Below are positions 1 through 10,502 of a DNA stretch of 64,000 nt, piece after piece. Every line of letters starts with the position of its first letter. Position 1 is the first letter of the stretch. Position numbers and translations under genes: made by a program. A model generated the notes under the pieces. The model made no database searches. It was not told the origin of the DNA and saw nothing but the letters and a program-made list of their open reading frames with translations. The DNA comes from Sophora flavescens (Eukaryota > Streptophyta > Magnoliopsida > Fabales > Fabaceae), in the NCBI GenBank assembly GCA_030762895.1, contig CM061070.1, positions 53,463,557-53,527,556 of the forward strand, read 5' to 3'.

Positions 1-60
1 AGCTGCATTTCATGTAGATTGGACTTAACACTTTCTTGTCCATAAAATCTCCCTTGAGTT

Positions 61-447
61 CTATGAATTTTGCCTTGCTTGAAAACCAAGAAGACATGTC
101 CACTCTATCTCCTCCTCTTCCTTATCTTCTTCTTCTTCTTCTTCTTCTTCTTCTTCTTCTTCTTCTTCTTCTTCTTCTTCTTCTTCTTCTTCTTCTTCTT
201 CTTCTTCTTCATCATCATCATCATCATCAATAGAGCTTTCATCCAACTCTCCAGTGTCTCCTTCAATAGAGCTTTCATCCAACTCTCCAGTGTCCATGAT
301 AATGACTTCCTCTTCCATAGCAACCATCTTCTTTCCTTTTCCAGATCCACTGGCCAACCTATTGCTCTTCCTTCTAGGTTGTGATGAAGGAGATGGTTGA
401 GTAGAGGATGTAGCTCCTCCTCTTGTGAGAGGTTTCTTTCCAGTCAT
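61..447 (-). CDS. Env-like acidic ORF of Sirevirus-like element S
   Basis: This 128-residue ORF lies downstream of the S RNase H on the same strand, where Sireviruses such as soybean SIRE1 carry an env-like third ORF. It starts with a basic, Ser/Thr/Pro-rich segment containing TQPSPSSQPRRKSNRLASG (about residues 16-34). A 12-residue acidic unit (DTGELDESSI plus two) follows twice, then a run of Asp and about 30 Glu. No signal peptide or membrane segment is visible. The Glu/Asp run is encoded by a trinucleotide microsatellite and the two acidic units by a 36-bp duplication, so the C-terminal half may be a slippage product. The ORF then ends quickly (FQARQNS). Position, strand and composition support the env-like label; similarity was not tested. 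It could also be a random open frame over a microsatellite, but the ordered N-terminus argues against that. Confidence 0.45.
   Translation of the reverse strand: MTGKKPLTRGGATSSTQPSPSSQPRRKSNRLASGSGKGKKMVAMEEEVIIMDTGELDESSIEGDTGELDESSIDDDDDDEEEEEEEEEEEEEEEEEEEEEEEEEEEEDKEEEEIEWTCLLGFQARQNS
125..229. repeat. (TTC)n-(ATC)n compound microsatellite
   Basis: About 28 TTC/CTT units (125-210) pass directly into ATC units (211-229). On the minus strand the run is read in frame as poly-Glu preceded by poly-Asp within the env-like ORF. Confidence 0.95.
228..294. repeat. 36-bp tandem duplication in env-like ORF
   Basis: Two copies start at 228 and 264 and share 31 identical bases. The period of 36 bp keeps the reading frame and makes the doubled acidic unit of the minus-strand ORF. 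Confidence 0.9.
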
Positions 448-672
448 GGTGATGAAGGAGGAGGAGGTTTAAGAGAGAAGATGAGAGGTTGATGGTGACA
501 AGAGAGAAGTATATGAAGAACGAAGACCAAGAACAAGGTTCTTTGAAGAAACTATGGTCAAAACATGATGTTCTTGCTATATAGGAGAAGAATGTTGGAG
601 AAGAGAGGTTCTAAGACCTCATAATTCGAGCAAGGGCCTTTTAAACCAAGAAAAAGTTTTCAGATCTGCAGA

Positions 673-818
673 GTATTCGAATACTAGGGGGGGTATTCGA
701 ATAAATGTGTACCAGATTTTTACTGGTATTCGAATACAGCAAATGGTATTCGAATACTTCACATAATACAGAGAATTTTTGCAATGTATTCGAATACACT
801 TTAGTGGTATTCGAATAC
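673..818. repeat. Array of six GTATTCGAATAC palindromes
   Basis: The 12-bp perfect palindrome GTATTCGAATAC occurs at 673, 726, 746, 786 and 807, with a one-base variant ending AA at 693. Start-to-start spacing is 20, 33, 20, 40 and 21 bp, and the DNA between copies differs. The array lies between the pol and env-like ORFs of element S. The rest of 448-972 shows no gene. Confidence 0.95.
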
Positions 819-972
819 AGCCTGGACAGAGAGCAAAATTCACATAGATTTCACATATATTGATACATATTGCTCATCCAGAGATCAAATCACATAAATA
901 TATGATTAAAGATCAATATATACATGAGATGAACCAAATAAACATGTATCCAAACAATCATAGCATATAATA

Positions 973-2229
973 TCAATCAATGCATGTTTCATCTATGATC
1001 CCTAATTCTATTCTGAAATAGAAGAAGTTTTCTCTAGGCAAAGGTTTGGTTAAGATATCGGCTAATTGTTTATTTGATTCAACAAAGTCTAGAACAATAT
1101 CTCCTTTTTGAACATGATCTCTTAAGAAATGGTGCCTTATCTCAATATTTTTAGTCCTAGAGTGTTGGATAGGATTTTTGGATAGATTAATGGCACTAGT
1201 ATTATCACATCTAATTGGAACTTGGTCCAATTGTATTCCATAGTCTAATAATTGTTGTTTCATCCAAAGAATTTGGGCACAACAACTACTGACCGCAACG
1301 TATTCCGCTTCGATGATTGATAAAACAACACTTACTTGCGTTTTACTAAACCATGATATTAAACAATTACCAAAAACATGACATGTGCCACCAATACTTT
1401 TCTTATCAAGTTTGCATCTGGTAAAGTCTGAATCCGAATATCCAACTAAACTACAACTAGATCCTTTAGGATACCAAAGTCCTACATTAGTTGTACCTAA
1501 CAAATATTTCATTATTCTTTTTACGGTTGTTAGGTGACATTCTTTAGGACTTGATTGATATCGAGCACACATGCATACACTACACATTATATCTGGTCTA
1601 GTAGTGGTAAGATAAAGTAGAGAGCCAATTATACCTCTATACTTAGTTACTTCTACCAGATTACCATGTTCATCTTTGTTAAGATAGGAGGATGTTCCCA
1701 TTGGTGTGGAAGCCTCTTTTGCTTTCTCCATGCCAAATCTTTTGAGTAGTTCATTGCAATACTTGGCTTGGTTGATGAAAGTTCCACTAGGCACTTGTTT
1801 TATTTGTAGCCCCAAGAAGAAAGTGAGTTCACTCAAAATAGACATCTCGAATTCACCTTGCATTTGCTTAGAGAATTCCTTGCACATAGATTCATTAGTA
1901 GCTCCAAATATAATGTCATCAACATATACTTGTACAATCAAAATATCATACCGTTTATTTTTAATGAAAAGAGTAGTGTCAACCTTCCCTCTTTGAAAAT
2001 ATTTTTGCAAAAGAAATTTTCTAAGTCTCTCATACCAAGCCCTTGGAGCTTGTTTCAAACCATAGAGAGCCTTTTTAAGTTTAAAAACAAAATTTGGTTT
2101 TTCAAACTTTTCAAAGCCGGGTGGTTGATCTACATAAACTTCTTCTTGAATTAAACCATTAAGAAAAACACTTTTGACATCCATTTGATAGAGCTTAAAA
2201 TCCATAAGACATGCAAAAGCAAGAAGCAA
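973..2229 (-). CDS. Ty1/copia reverse transcriptase-RNase H (element S)
   Basis: This is the 3' part of the copia polyprotein: reverse transcriptase followed by RNase H, which copy element RNA into DNA in cytoplasmic particles. The 418-residue open stretch holds ALYGLKQAPRAWYERL near residue 55, the catalytic YVDDIIFGATN (about residue 103), the copia RNase H segment around GYSDSDF (about 255), and IEAEYVAVSSC near 300. It ends with LADILTKPLP and a short tail. The YVDDIIFGATN form and downstream env-like ORF fit the Sirevirus/SIRE lineage. The listed Met is internal; the true frame continues upstream (to higher coordinates) and is broken there. Catalytic Asp residues are retained, but the whole element is disrupted by two insertions and cannot make one polyprotein. 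Confidence 0.92.
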   Translation of the reverse strand: MLLAFACLMDFKLYQMDVKSVFLNGLIQEEVYVDQPPGFEKFEKPNFVFKLKKALYGLKQAPRAWYERLRKFLLQKYFQRGKVDTTLFIKNKRYDILIVQVYVDDIIFGATNESMCKEFSKQMQGEFEMSILSELTFFLGLQIKQVPSGTFINQAKYCNELLKRFGMEKAKEASTPMGTSSYLNKDEHGNLVEVTKYRGIIGSLLYLTTTRPDIMCSVCMCARYQSSPKECHLTTVKRIMKYLLGTTNVGLWYPKGSSCSLVGYSDSDFTRCKLDKKSIGGTCHVFGNCLISWFSKTQVSVVLSIIEAEYVAVSSCCAQILWMKQQLLDYGIQLDQVPIRCDNTSAINLSKNPIQHSRTKNIEIRHHFLRDHVQKGDIVLDFVESNKQLADILTKPLPRENFFYFRIELGIIDETCID

Positions 2230-2937
2230 TCTAATAGCTTCTATCGTAGCAACGGGTGCATAAGTTTCCTCATAGTCTATACCTTCTTCTTGATTATAAC
2301 CTTTGGCTACTAATCTTGCTTTATTTATAACAATTATACCATTCTCATCTAACTTGTTCCTAAAAACTCATTTAGTTCCAATTACTTGTTTATTACTAAG
2401 TGTAGGTACAAGTTCCTATACATCATTTATAGTAAATTGATTTAATTCATTTTGCATAGCAATTACCCAATGTTCATCTATAATAGCCTCATAAATTGTT
2501 TTAGGTTCAACATGAGACACAAAAGACATAAAATGACATACATTCCTAAGAGAAGAACGACTAGTAACCCCTTTGGTGATGTCACCTATCACCTTATCAA
2601 TTGGATGGTATTTAGTCATTCTCCACTCCTTAGGAAGTTCCTCATCTCTTTGTTGTCGATCTCGAGGCTCCATGCTTGGTTATTCTTCATTGTCCTTTGC
2701 TTGACCTTCTAGAGAATCCATTTATGTATCTACAATATCATCAGTATGCACTTTCCCAATTCCTTGGGGGTTAGTCTCATCAAATGATACATGAATAGAT
2801 TCCCCTGTAGTCTTAGTTATTTTGTTGTAAACTCTATATGCTTTACTTGATGATGAATATCCAAGAAAGATTGCTTGATCCGCTTTAGCAACAAACTTTC
2901 CAAGATTATCTTTTCCATTATTTAAAACATAGAATTT
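2230..2937 (-). pseudogene. Copia integrase C-terminal region to RT start (element S), broken
   Basis: Minus-strand coding remnant joining the integrase tail to RT. It includes an open 85-residue stretch at 2416-2673 with IDEHWVIAMQNELNQF, the usual start of copia RT (EAxxDxxWxxAMxEEL). Further upstream, near 2860, codons read AIFLGYSSSSKAYRVYN, the conserved copia integrase tail. In-frame stops occur at about 2370 and 2410. The coding frame stops exactly at the GCATC target duplication and resumes at 15271 beyond the Athila-like insertion, so the two halves were one gene. Confidence 0.8.
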
Positions 2938-2942
2938 GCATC
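2938..2942. repeat. Target-site duplication GCATC, left copy (AT1)
   Basis: GCATC directly precedes the TGATAACT start of the AT1 5' LTR and is repeated directly after its 3' LTR at 15271-15275. Confidence 0.92.
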
Positions 2943-4320
2943 TGATAACTCTTTGAATGAAGAGTTATTTGGATCCTTTTTACTGTGATTCTTTGTCATC
3001 CTTAAGGTTTTAAGTTTTGTTTATATTATAAAATGTTAGTGTGTAAATATTTGTGTTAAGTTGAGTGAATATCAGCCATTTGCTCTTGATTGCTCTATCA
3101 TTGTCTAAAAATTGTGTCTTGGTACGCAGAAAGCTTGCTGGAGCAAGGCTGAAGCATTGGGATACAAGGACTTGGTTGTTGCAGCAATGATTACCTTCCA
3201 GTGGTATGGCACTAAAGGACAAAAGCAAACAAGGACACCTTTCCTCTCTCCTCAAGGGCGCTGGCGCTGTCACTTTTAAGGATGCACACACGCCTAGGAT
3301 CAACTACCCCACATATTTTAGAATTTGGGCTTGGGTTATTCAATGAATTCTTTTTGGTTGTTGGCCCAAAATGGAATGAAAGATAATAGGGTTTTGTGTA
3401 CTATAAAAGCATTTAGCAACCCTAGTGAAAGGATACTTTTGAACATTTATTTTACACACTGTCTTGTTGAGAACGGTGCTAGTTTTCTTTCTTCCTGAGC
3501 AGCTGCTGCTGTGTTTCTTCGTTGTTCTTCCCTTGGAATGGTTTCTTGCTCTTCTCTTATATTTGTTCTTTGTAATCTCACTATGAGCTAAACACTTTAA
3601 GCTTTGGGTATGCTAATATAATGAATGTTTAGACGAATTATGTGATGGCTATGTTTGAATCTTCTTTTATCACACATTTAATGTTGTTTGATTAAGAGTG
3701 ATCAACTTGATTGAATACTTAGCTTGCTAAATTTGGAAGAATTAAGTAAGTGGAAACTTGATAAAAGATAGGGGTTAAGTCATTAATTGGAAAATTAATT
3801 GATGATGAGTAGGCTAGGAATAGCTATTCATGTCCCTGAGCTAGCTGGAACGAGCTTTAGTTAGAGGGGTTGTAATTAATCTGAATCTAGGAATAGAAAT
3901 AAGTTAATGAACCTGACCCTATAGTGTTGGAAAACAAACCTTAAATTCATGGAGCTAGATGCTAGAGCATGGTCACAGCATAATGAGGGATAAACAGACT
4001 TTATGCTGCAGCATACCTGAAGCTGTTTTAATTATCTAAATCAACAGATCGTCTTTCTTTTCTATTAACCTGTTTTAATTTTAATTTTAATTTTAAGTCA
4101 CAACTTGTTTACTTTCTAGCATCAACACTTTTATTTCAATTTGTTTGCACACAACAATTTTTGGTTACTTCATCCTAACTCCTGGACTTATAATCTGAAT
4201 TTGAATTTTGTTGCATCAATTTAATCCCTGTGGGAACGATATCTGAATGAAAGTTCTATACTACTTGAGGATTCTGTGAATACTTGCACAAGTTTAAAGA
4301 CATATGTTTTTAAGGCAACA
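2943..4320 (+). repeat. AT1 5' LTR
   Basis: 1378 bp from TGATAACTCTTTG to TAAGGCAACA, matched by 13896-15270. One ATGCTGCAGCAT palindrome lies at 4003-4014. A pyrimidine-rich segment and runs such as TTTTAATTTTAATTTTAA (4073-4096) are the only other notable features. No ORF of substance. Confidence 0.93.
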
Positions 4321-4326
4321 AGTTTT

Positions 4327-4344
4327 TGGCGCCGTTGCCAGGGA
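4327..4344 (+). promoter_or_regulatory. AT1 primer-binding site (tRNA-Asp type)
   Basis: TGGCGCCGTTGCCAGGGA starts 6 bp after the LTR. It matches the plant tRNA-Asp 3' end except for one A in place of G; the AT2 copy at 61778 has the G. Confidence 0.9.
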
Positions 4345-4444
4345 TTTTGATTGGTGTTAAAATTCTATTTTTAGATTATTAGTTATGTAGTTAGTGGTAC
4401 TGATACTATTAGTGCCTTGCTGTAGCACAGGATACTGAATCCAT

Positions 4445-5374
4445 ATGCACAGGTTCTTGTCACCTAACTACGGATTTGATCCAGAGATAGAAAGGACATT
4501 CAGAAGGCTTAGAAGAGGTCAAACGTCTCAGCCTGTATCTGAGTTGGTTCTGAATACTCCAACCAATGCCACACCTAATTCTGCTGAAGCATTGTCCCCT
4601 GCTGAGTCAGAAATGGCTGAAGAAGCACCACAAGACAGCATGGCTATGGCTAATGACAGAAACTGTGCCATCAACGGGTATGCAGTGTTTGACCCTGAAG
4701 CTATGAACACAGGGATAGTAAAGACTCCCATCACTGCACCTTAGTTTGAATTCAAGCCAGTGATGTTCCAAATGTTGCAAACAATTGGCCAATTTAATGG
4801 AGCTGCAACAGAGGACCCTCACTTGCACATCAAACAGTTTATGGATGTAGCAAGCAACTTCAAGATCCTAGGAGTCAGTGATGATGCATTCAGAATAAGA
4901 TTATTTCCATTCTCCTTGGGAGGAAGGGATAAAAATTGGCTAAATTCCTTGGATGCAAATTCAATTGATCCTTGGAACAAACTTGCTGAAATTTTTTTGA
5001 CCAGGTTCTTCCCACCAATTATGAATGCAAAGATGAGGACTGACATCACTTCATTCAGGCAGCATGATGATGAACCACTATTTGAAGCATGGGAGAGATT
5101 TAAGCAACTCACTAAGAAGTGCCCCCACCATGGTATTCCATTTTGTATTCAGATGGAGCACTTCTATAATGGAGTTTTACCTAGCTCAAGGATGATGTTA
5201 GATGACTTAGCTAGAGGCAGTCTCCTCACTAAATCCTACAAAGAGGTGCATGCTCTAATAGAAGGGATAGCAGTCAACAACTATCAGTGGCCAACACCAA
5301 GACAAGTTTATGGAAAAGGCAATGCTGCAGCAGGAGCATATGAAGTGAAGTTGCAGCACTGTCAACTCAAATGA
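4445..5374 (+). pseudogene. AT1 gag, capsid region
   Basis: Gag forms the particle that packages element RNA. The frame opens with MHRFLSPNYGFDPEIERTFRRLRR, is cut by a TAG at 4742-4744 (expected CAG) and continues to 5374. The part from 4760 is a retrotransposon gag domain: DPHLHIKQFMDV, FRIRLFPFSL, W at LNSLD, FPPIMNAKMRTDITSFRQ, and the EAWERFKQLTKKCPHHG helix. A single-base frameshift near 5350 moves the continuation (ALSTQMTSLTNM) into the next frame, used at 5371-5610. The start Met is about 100 bp after the PBS, as usual for this lineage. Confidence 0.88.
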
Positions 5375-6222
5375 CCTCTCTAACTAATATGGTTAGGGGA
5401 CTGACCATGGCAAATCAAGGAAATTCCTTTGCTCCACCCATATTGACTGAAGAGATGGTGAAGGAACAAATTTACAAGGCAGATGATGTATCATGTGTTT
5501 ATTGTGGAGCATATCATGTGTTTGAGAATTGCTCTGCAAACCCTGCTGCAGTCAATTATGTGGGAAACAACCATTACAGAGGCAATAATTCATTTGGAAA
5601 CCAAGGATAGCAGCAATCACAACATCCTAATCTGAGGTATTCCAATTACAGCAACACACTGATTCTACCCTCTGGTTACAACCAACAACAGCAGCCTAGG
5701 CAGCAACAACCCCAATTGCAGCAGAAAACTCCAGATTCATCCTTAGAAGCTGTACTAAAGGCATTCATGACAGAGACCAAAGCTGGAATGAGAAACTTAG
5801 TGACTCAAGTGGGACAGTTGGCTAATGCAATCAACGTAAGGCAGACTGGTTTATTACCTGCTTCTACTGAAGACCCCAAGGCCTCGAGTTCTGGAGGAGG
5901 TAAAGAATGGTGCAAGGTAATCCATTTAAGAAGTGGTAAAGATGTAGAAGTTGCAGAACCAAAGAAGAAACAAAAGGTGGATAAATCAGATTCAGAGAAG
6001 GAAAAATCAGAAGAAAATGTGGCAACACAGCAACCTGCAGTAGTTGAAAAGGTGCCTGATGCTACATCACACCCTGCTATGCCCAAATTGATGCCAGAAA
6101 GACCTCCACCACCCTTCCCCCAAAGACTGAAGAAATCTCACCAAGAGAAACAATTCAACAAGTTTCTGGATGTACTAAAGCAGCTTTATATAAATATACG
6201 CTTGGTAGAAGCTCTACAATAG
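5375..6222 (+). pseudogene. AT1 gag nucleocapsid and linker to protease
   Basis: Continuation of gag after the frameshift. A zinc-knuckle-like CVYCGAYHVFENC (C-x2-C-x3-H-x4-C, near 5491-5529) suggests nucleic-acid binding. A Gln-rich spacer is cut by a TAG at 5608-5610 (expected CAG). From 5716 the frame has a Lys/Glu-rich stretch, then RPPPPFPQRLKKSHQEKQFNKFLDVLKQL, the conserved pre-protease segment of Athila polyproteins. It ends at another TAG (6220-6222, expected CAG), after which the same frame continues as protease. Confidence 0.85.
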
Positions 6223-7005
6223 ATGCCCAACTACACAAAGTTCATGAAAGATGTGCTCACAAAGAAAAGAAGATTGGGAGAATTTGAAACTATTGCTATG
6301 ACTGAAGAATGTAGCATGATGTTGCAGAACAAGGCGCCAAGGAAAATGAAAGATCCTGGAAGTTTCACCATACCATGTTCCATTGGAGATACCTACTGTG
6401 GTAAAGCTTTATGTGACTTGGGAGAAAGCATCAACCTTATGCCAATGTCTATTTTCAAGAAGCTGGGAATTGGAGAAGCAAGGCCTACATCTGTTACTCT
6501 TCAGCTGGCTGACAGATCCATCGCATATCCAGAAGGAAAAATTGAAGATGTGTTGATCAAGGTCGATAAATTTGTATTCCCTGTGGACTTCATCATTTTG
6601 GATTTTGAAACAGACAGAGAGGTTCCCATCATCCTAGGGAGACCGTTCTTGGCAACAGGAAAAACCTTGATTGATGTGCAAAAGGGAGAACTATTTATGA
6701 GGGTCAATGATAAGCATGTTACATTTAATGTTTTCAATGCCCTGAAGTACCCTGATGAGGGTATGGAAGAATGTTCTCGCATTGAGACATTTGATGAATT
6801 CATGCAACAACAATTTCTGAAGAACCATATAGATTATGCTGCAGCATCAGTAGAAGATGAAAATTTCCCTTATGAGGATTCTGACAAATCCCTGGACAGC
6901 AAGGCAGTGCAACATATGTGGACCAAAATATATGAGTCATTGGAGGTAACTGATGACACTGTTCAAGATAATATTCCTTCTATTGTTAAACCTCCATCCC
7001 TTTAA
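6223..7005 (+). pseudogene. AT1 aspartic protease
   Basis: Retropepsin-like protease that would cut the gag-pol polyprotein. Seen here: KMKDPGSFTIPCSIGD, the active-site region CDLGESINLMPMSIFKKLG (Asp-Leu-Gly in place of Asp-Ser-Gly, normal for Athila), TLQLADRSIAYPEG and the C-terminal VPIILGRPFLATG. The frame is the same as upstream gag. It closes with a TAA at 7003-7005, where a sense codon is expected before LKEL, so protease and RT are now separate open stretches of what was one frame. Confidence 0.9.
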
Positions 7006-7014
7006 CTAAAAGAA

Positions 7015-7968
7015 TTGGCAAGTCACTTGAAATATGCTTACCTTGGTGATGATAATACTTTGCTTGTTATCATCTCTGCTTCACTGAACGACCTGCAAGA
7101 AGAACAATTGTTGACAGTGTTAAAAAGGCACAAAAAGGCAATAGGATGGCAGATAGCAGATATCAAGGGGATTAGCCCATCAATATGCATGCACAGAATT
7201 ATTTTGGAAGAAGGCTCAAAGAATAGTATTGAAAGTCAGAGAAGGTTGAATCCAGTTATGAAAGAGGTAGTCAAAAAGGAGATTATAAAGTGGCTGGATG
7301 CAGGGATTATCCATCCTATTTCTGATAGTGTTTGGGTGAGTCCAATCCAATGTGTTCCTAAGAAAGGAGGTGTGATTGTCATCACTAATGCGAAGAATGA
7401 GATCATCCCCACAAGAACTGTGACTGGTTGGAGGATTTGCATGGACTACAGAAAGTTGAACAAAGGCACAAGGAAAGACCATTTCCCCTTGCCTTTCATT
7501 GATCAAATGTTGGACAAACTTGCGGGGAAGGATTATTACTGTTTTCTGGATGGATACTCAGGGTATAACCAGATTGCTATAGCACCAGAGGATCAGGAAA
7601 AGACAACCTTCACTAGTCCTTATGGCACCTTTGCTTTCAGAAGAATGCCACTTGGCCCGTGTAATGCTCCAGCAACCTTCCAGAGATGTATGATGGCAAT
7701 TTTTTCTGATATGATTGAGAAATCAATGGAAGTGTTTATGGATGATTTCTCAGTGTTTGGGGAAACTTTCCAAACCTGTTTAATAAATCTGGAACAGATT
7801 TTGGACAGATGTGAAGTAACAAACCTAGTGCTGAATTGGGAGAAGTATCACTTCATGGTGACTGAAGGAATTGTGCTGGGACATAGAATCTCCAGAAATG
7901 GCATTGAAGTGGACAAGGCAAAGATTGAAGTTATTGAAAAGCTGTCCCCTCCCACATCAGTAAAATAA
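7015..7968 (+). pseudogene. AT1 reverse transcriptase
   Basis: RT palm and fingers of a Ty3/gypsy pol. Conserved segments in order: HRIILEEGSKNSIESQRRLNP, WVSPIQCVPKKGG, WRICMDYRKLNKGTRKDHFPLPFIDQMLD, YYCFLDGYSGYNQI, TFTSPYGTFAFRRMPLGPCNAPATFQRCM, and the catalytic VFMDDFSVFG. Both Asp residues of MDD and the Asp of FLDGYSGY are present. A short A-rich insertion at about 7963-7969 shifts the frame, giving a TAA at 7966-7968. The following GIRSFLGHAGFYRRFI motif is read in frame 3. Confidence 0.92.
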
Positions 7969-7969
7969 A

Positions 7970-8408
7970 AGGAATTAGGAGCTTCCTAGGTCATGCTGGT
8001 TTTTACAGAAGGTTTATTAAGGACTTCTCAAAGATCTCTAAGCCATTGTGTCAGTTATTGGAGCATGATAGGGCTTTTGAATTTGATGCAGAATGCATAA
8101 AAGCTTTTGAACTTCTCATGACTGCTCTTACCACTTCTCATATTATTGTTCCACTTGACTGGGAGAAGCCTTTTCAGCTTATGTGTGATGCGAGTGACTA
8201 TGCAGTGGGAGCTGTTTTGGGACAGAGGTACAACAAAGTGTTGCATCTAGTTTATTATGCAAGAAAGTCCTTGATCGATGCTCAGATCAATTACACCACT
8301 ACTGAAAAGGAGCTGCTAGCTGTAGTATATGCCTTTGAGAAGTTTAGATCCTATCTTGTTGGAACAAAAGTGGTAGTTTACACAGACCACTCAGCAATCA
8401 AATATTAA
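7970..8408 (+). pseudogene. AT1 RT connection and RNase H
   Basis: After the frameshift, frame 3 carries RSFLGHAGFYRRFIKDFSKI (RT thumb), then Ty3/gypsy RNase H: FQLMCDASDYAVGAVLGQR, the segment TTTEKELLAVVYAFEKFRSYL, and VVYTDHSAIKY. The RNase H acidic residues in DASD, TEKE and TDH are retained. The frame ends at a TAA (8406-8408) caused by a small deletion, since LLTKKDAKPRLIRW-like codons continue out of frame to about 8445. Confidence 0.9.
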
Positions 8409-9099
8409 TTGACAAGAAGGATGCTAAACCAAGGTTGATAAGGTGGTGTCACTACTAGAAGAATTTGATCTGGAAATCAGAGATAAGAAAGGAGTGGAGA
8501 ATCAAGTGGTTGATCACCTCTCAAGATTGCCAGAGGATGTTGCAGCATCCAGGAGGATAGCCATTGATGAATCTTTCCCTGATGAGCAACTGCTAGCAAT
8601 GCAAGATGCTGAAGCACCCTGGTATGCTGATATAGGCAACTTTCTTGCCAGTGGTGTGGTTCCTCCAGACATGAATTCTCAGCAAAAGAAGAGATTTTTC
8701 CATCAAGCCAAACAATACGTCTGGGATGAACCATACCTTTACAAGATGTGCCCAGACAATCTGAATAGATGATGTACTACAGATGAAGAATTCTGTGATA
8801 TTTCGACTCAATGCCATGCTGCAACATACGGAGGACATTTTGGCGGTATGAGAACTGTTACCAAGGTTCTCCAATCAGGTTTATTCTGGCCTACCCTTTT
8901 TAAAGATGCACATGAAATTATTGAACATTGTGATAGATGCCAAAGGGTAGGGAACTTGTCCAATAAATATGAAATGCCTCTCAACACCATTTTGGAAATT
9001 GAACTTTTTGATGTATGTGGTATTGATTTTATGGGACCACTTCCTCCTTCCTTTGGCTACCTTTACATTCTAGTAGCTGTAGATTATGTGTTTAAATAG
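8409..9099 (+). pseudogene. AT1 integrase N-terminal zinc domain
   Basis: Back in frame 1 from 8443: LLEEFDLEIRDKKGVENQVVDHLSRL is the standard RNase H-integrase linker. A TGA at about 8770-8772 (expected CGA) interrupts. The H-H-C-C zinc module follows: CHAATYGGHFGG near 8815-8845, then HCDRCQRVGN near 8926. The first core Asp is in VCGIDFMGPLP. A TAG at 9097-9099 replaces the Trp of the usual VDYVSKW, a G-to-A change. Confidence 0.88.
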
Positions 9100-9905
9100 G
9101 TGGAGGCTGTGGCAACAATCAAAAATGATGCTACGGTGGTAACAAAGTTTTTACAGAAAAACATCTTTACTAGATTTGGAACCCCTAGAGCAATCATTAG
9201 TGATGAAGGAACCCATTTTTGCAACCAAGTTTTTTCCAAATTGCTTGCAAAATATCAAGTCAAGCGTAAAATTGCCACAGCCTATCACCCACAAACTAAT
9301 GGTCAAGCTGAGTTGTCCAATAGGGAAATCAAAAGGATCTTGGAGAAAGTGGTTAACACAGGTAGGAAGGATTGGTCCTCACATCTAGATGAGGTATTGT
9401 GGGCTTATAGAATTGCATTCAAGACTCCTTTGGGGATGTCCCCATATAGACTGGTGTATGGGAAAGCTTGCCATTTACCCTTAGAGTTGTGGCACAAGGC
9501 TTTCTGGGCGGTCAAGAAACTTAACTTTGATCTTCAATCTGCTGGGGCAGCACGCATGGTGTAGCTTAATGAAATGGAGGAACACAGATTGTTCTCATAT
9601 GAAAATGCTGAAGCATACAAGGCAAAAACTAAGACCTGACATGATAAGAAGATACATCACAGATCCTTTCATGAAGGAGAGCAAGTGCTGCTATTTAACT
9701 CTAGGCTGAAGCTTTTCCCTGGCAAGTTGAAGTCAAGATGGTCTGGCCCATTCAAAATTGTCAAGGTCTAGCCACATGGAGCTGTTGATCTGAGGGATGT
9801 TGATAGTGGGAGAGAATTCAAAGTTAATGGTCAGAGAATCAAGCATTATTTTGGTGAACCTGTAGATAGAATGAAGGTCACCACCACCCTTGATGATACT
9901 GCATG
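9100..9905 (+). pseudogene. AT1 integrase catalytic core and tail
   Basis: Integrase core (DNA strand transfer). The frame continues with FTRFGTPRAIISDEGTHFCN (second Asp), YHPQTNGQAELSNREIK (catalytic Glu) and WAYRIAFKTPLGMSPYRLVYG. With the Asp before the 9097 stop, the D-D-E residues are all encoded. TAG at 9562-9564 replaces a Gln codon. The C-terminal domain (SRLKLFPGKLKSRWSGPFKIVK, then PHGAVDLRD) continues to about 9905 through a shifted frame and a further TAG near 9770. It is non-functional as it stands. Confidence 0.9.
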
Positions 9906-10502
9906 ATGCTACATCATGGCCTGGCTGAGGACCTTGTAAACCAGGAGCTCATGGGAGGTAGCCCGTGAATTAAAAGGCATTTACTTTTCTGATTAAAGAA
10001 GCAGTAGTAAGGGTAGAAGTAAATTAGGCTGCAGCATAAGACAACACTGGGTTGCTCTGGAACAATGCTATAGCATGCAATTTAAAGATAAAAACAAAAA
10101 AAAGGAAATCTTGAGGTTAGGGAATATCTGCTGACAAGGGTACAAGGTGGGGACCAGCTGGACTTTTTGTCCGTTGTGGAGAAAGAAGAAAAGTGGACAG
10201 TTTTAATAAATTTTGAATTTCAATAAATGCCAAAAGATGTAGAGAGAGAAACCGCGCTTCCCCAAGCCTAACCCCCAACCACACGATCTCCACCTCTCGG
10301 TAACCTCTCTATCTTCTTTATTCTTTTCTTCCCCCACGATTACCACCCTTGGTAACCAATACCCCTCTCTCACCTGACACCTTAAATATACCACTCACAC
10401 TTCTCTCACACTGACACTTTACACACCCAACATCTATCTTCTTCTTTCTTCAACCCATAACCCTAACACTCAACCCTTCCTATTCTTCACAAAAATCGCA
10501 CC
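9906..10502 (+). other. AT1 spacer between pol and third ORF
   Basis: No ORF of note. The segment holds two of the element's ATGCTGCAGCAT-type words (10028-10037; perfect variant ATGCTATAGCAT at 10065-10076), and then a long pyrimidine-rich leader from about 10230 to the ATG at 10503. Confidence 0.7.

Noticed and set aside
36..384. Plus-strand ORFs with poly-Leu and poly-Phe over the TTC repeat
   Set aside because: Shadow frames of the microsatellite; the minus-strand frame has ordered flanking sequence and the right position in S.
4070..4100. Possible intrinsic terminators or bacterial-type promoters in AT-rich DNA
   Set aside because: The window is clearly plant nuclear DNA; such signals have no meaning here.
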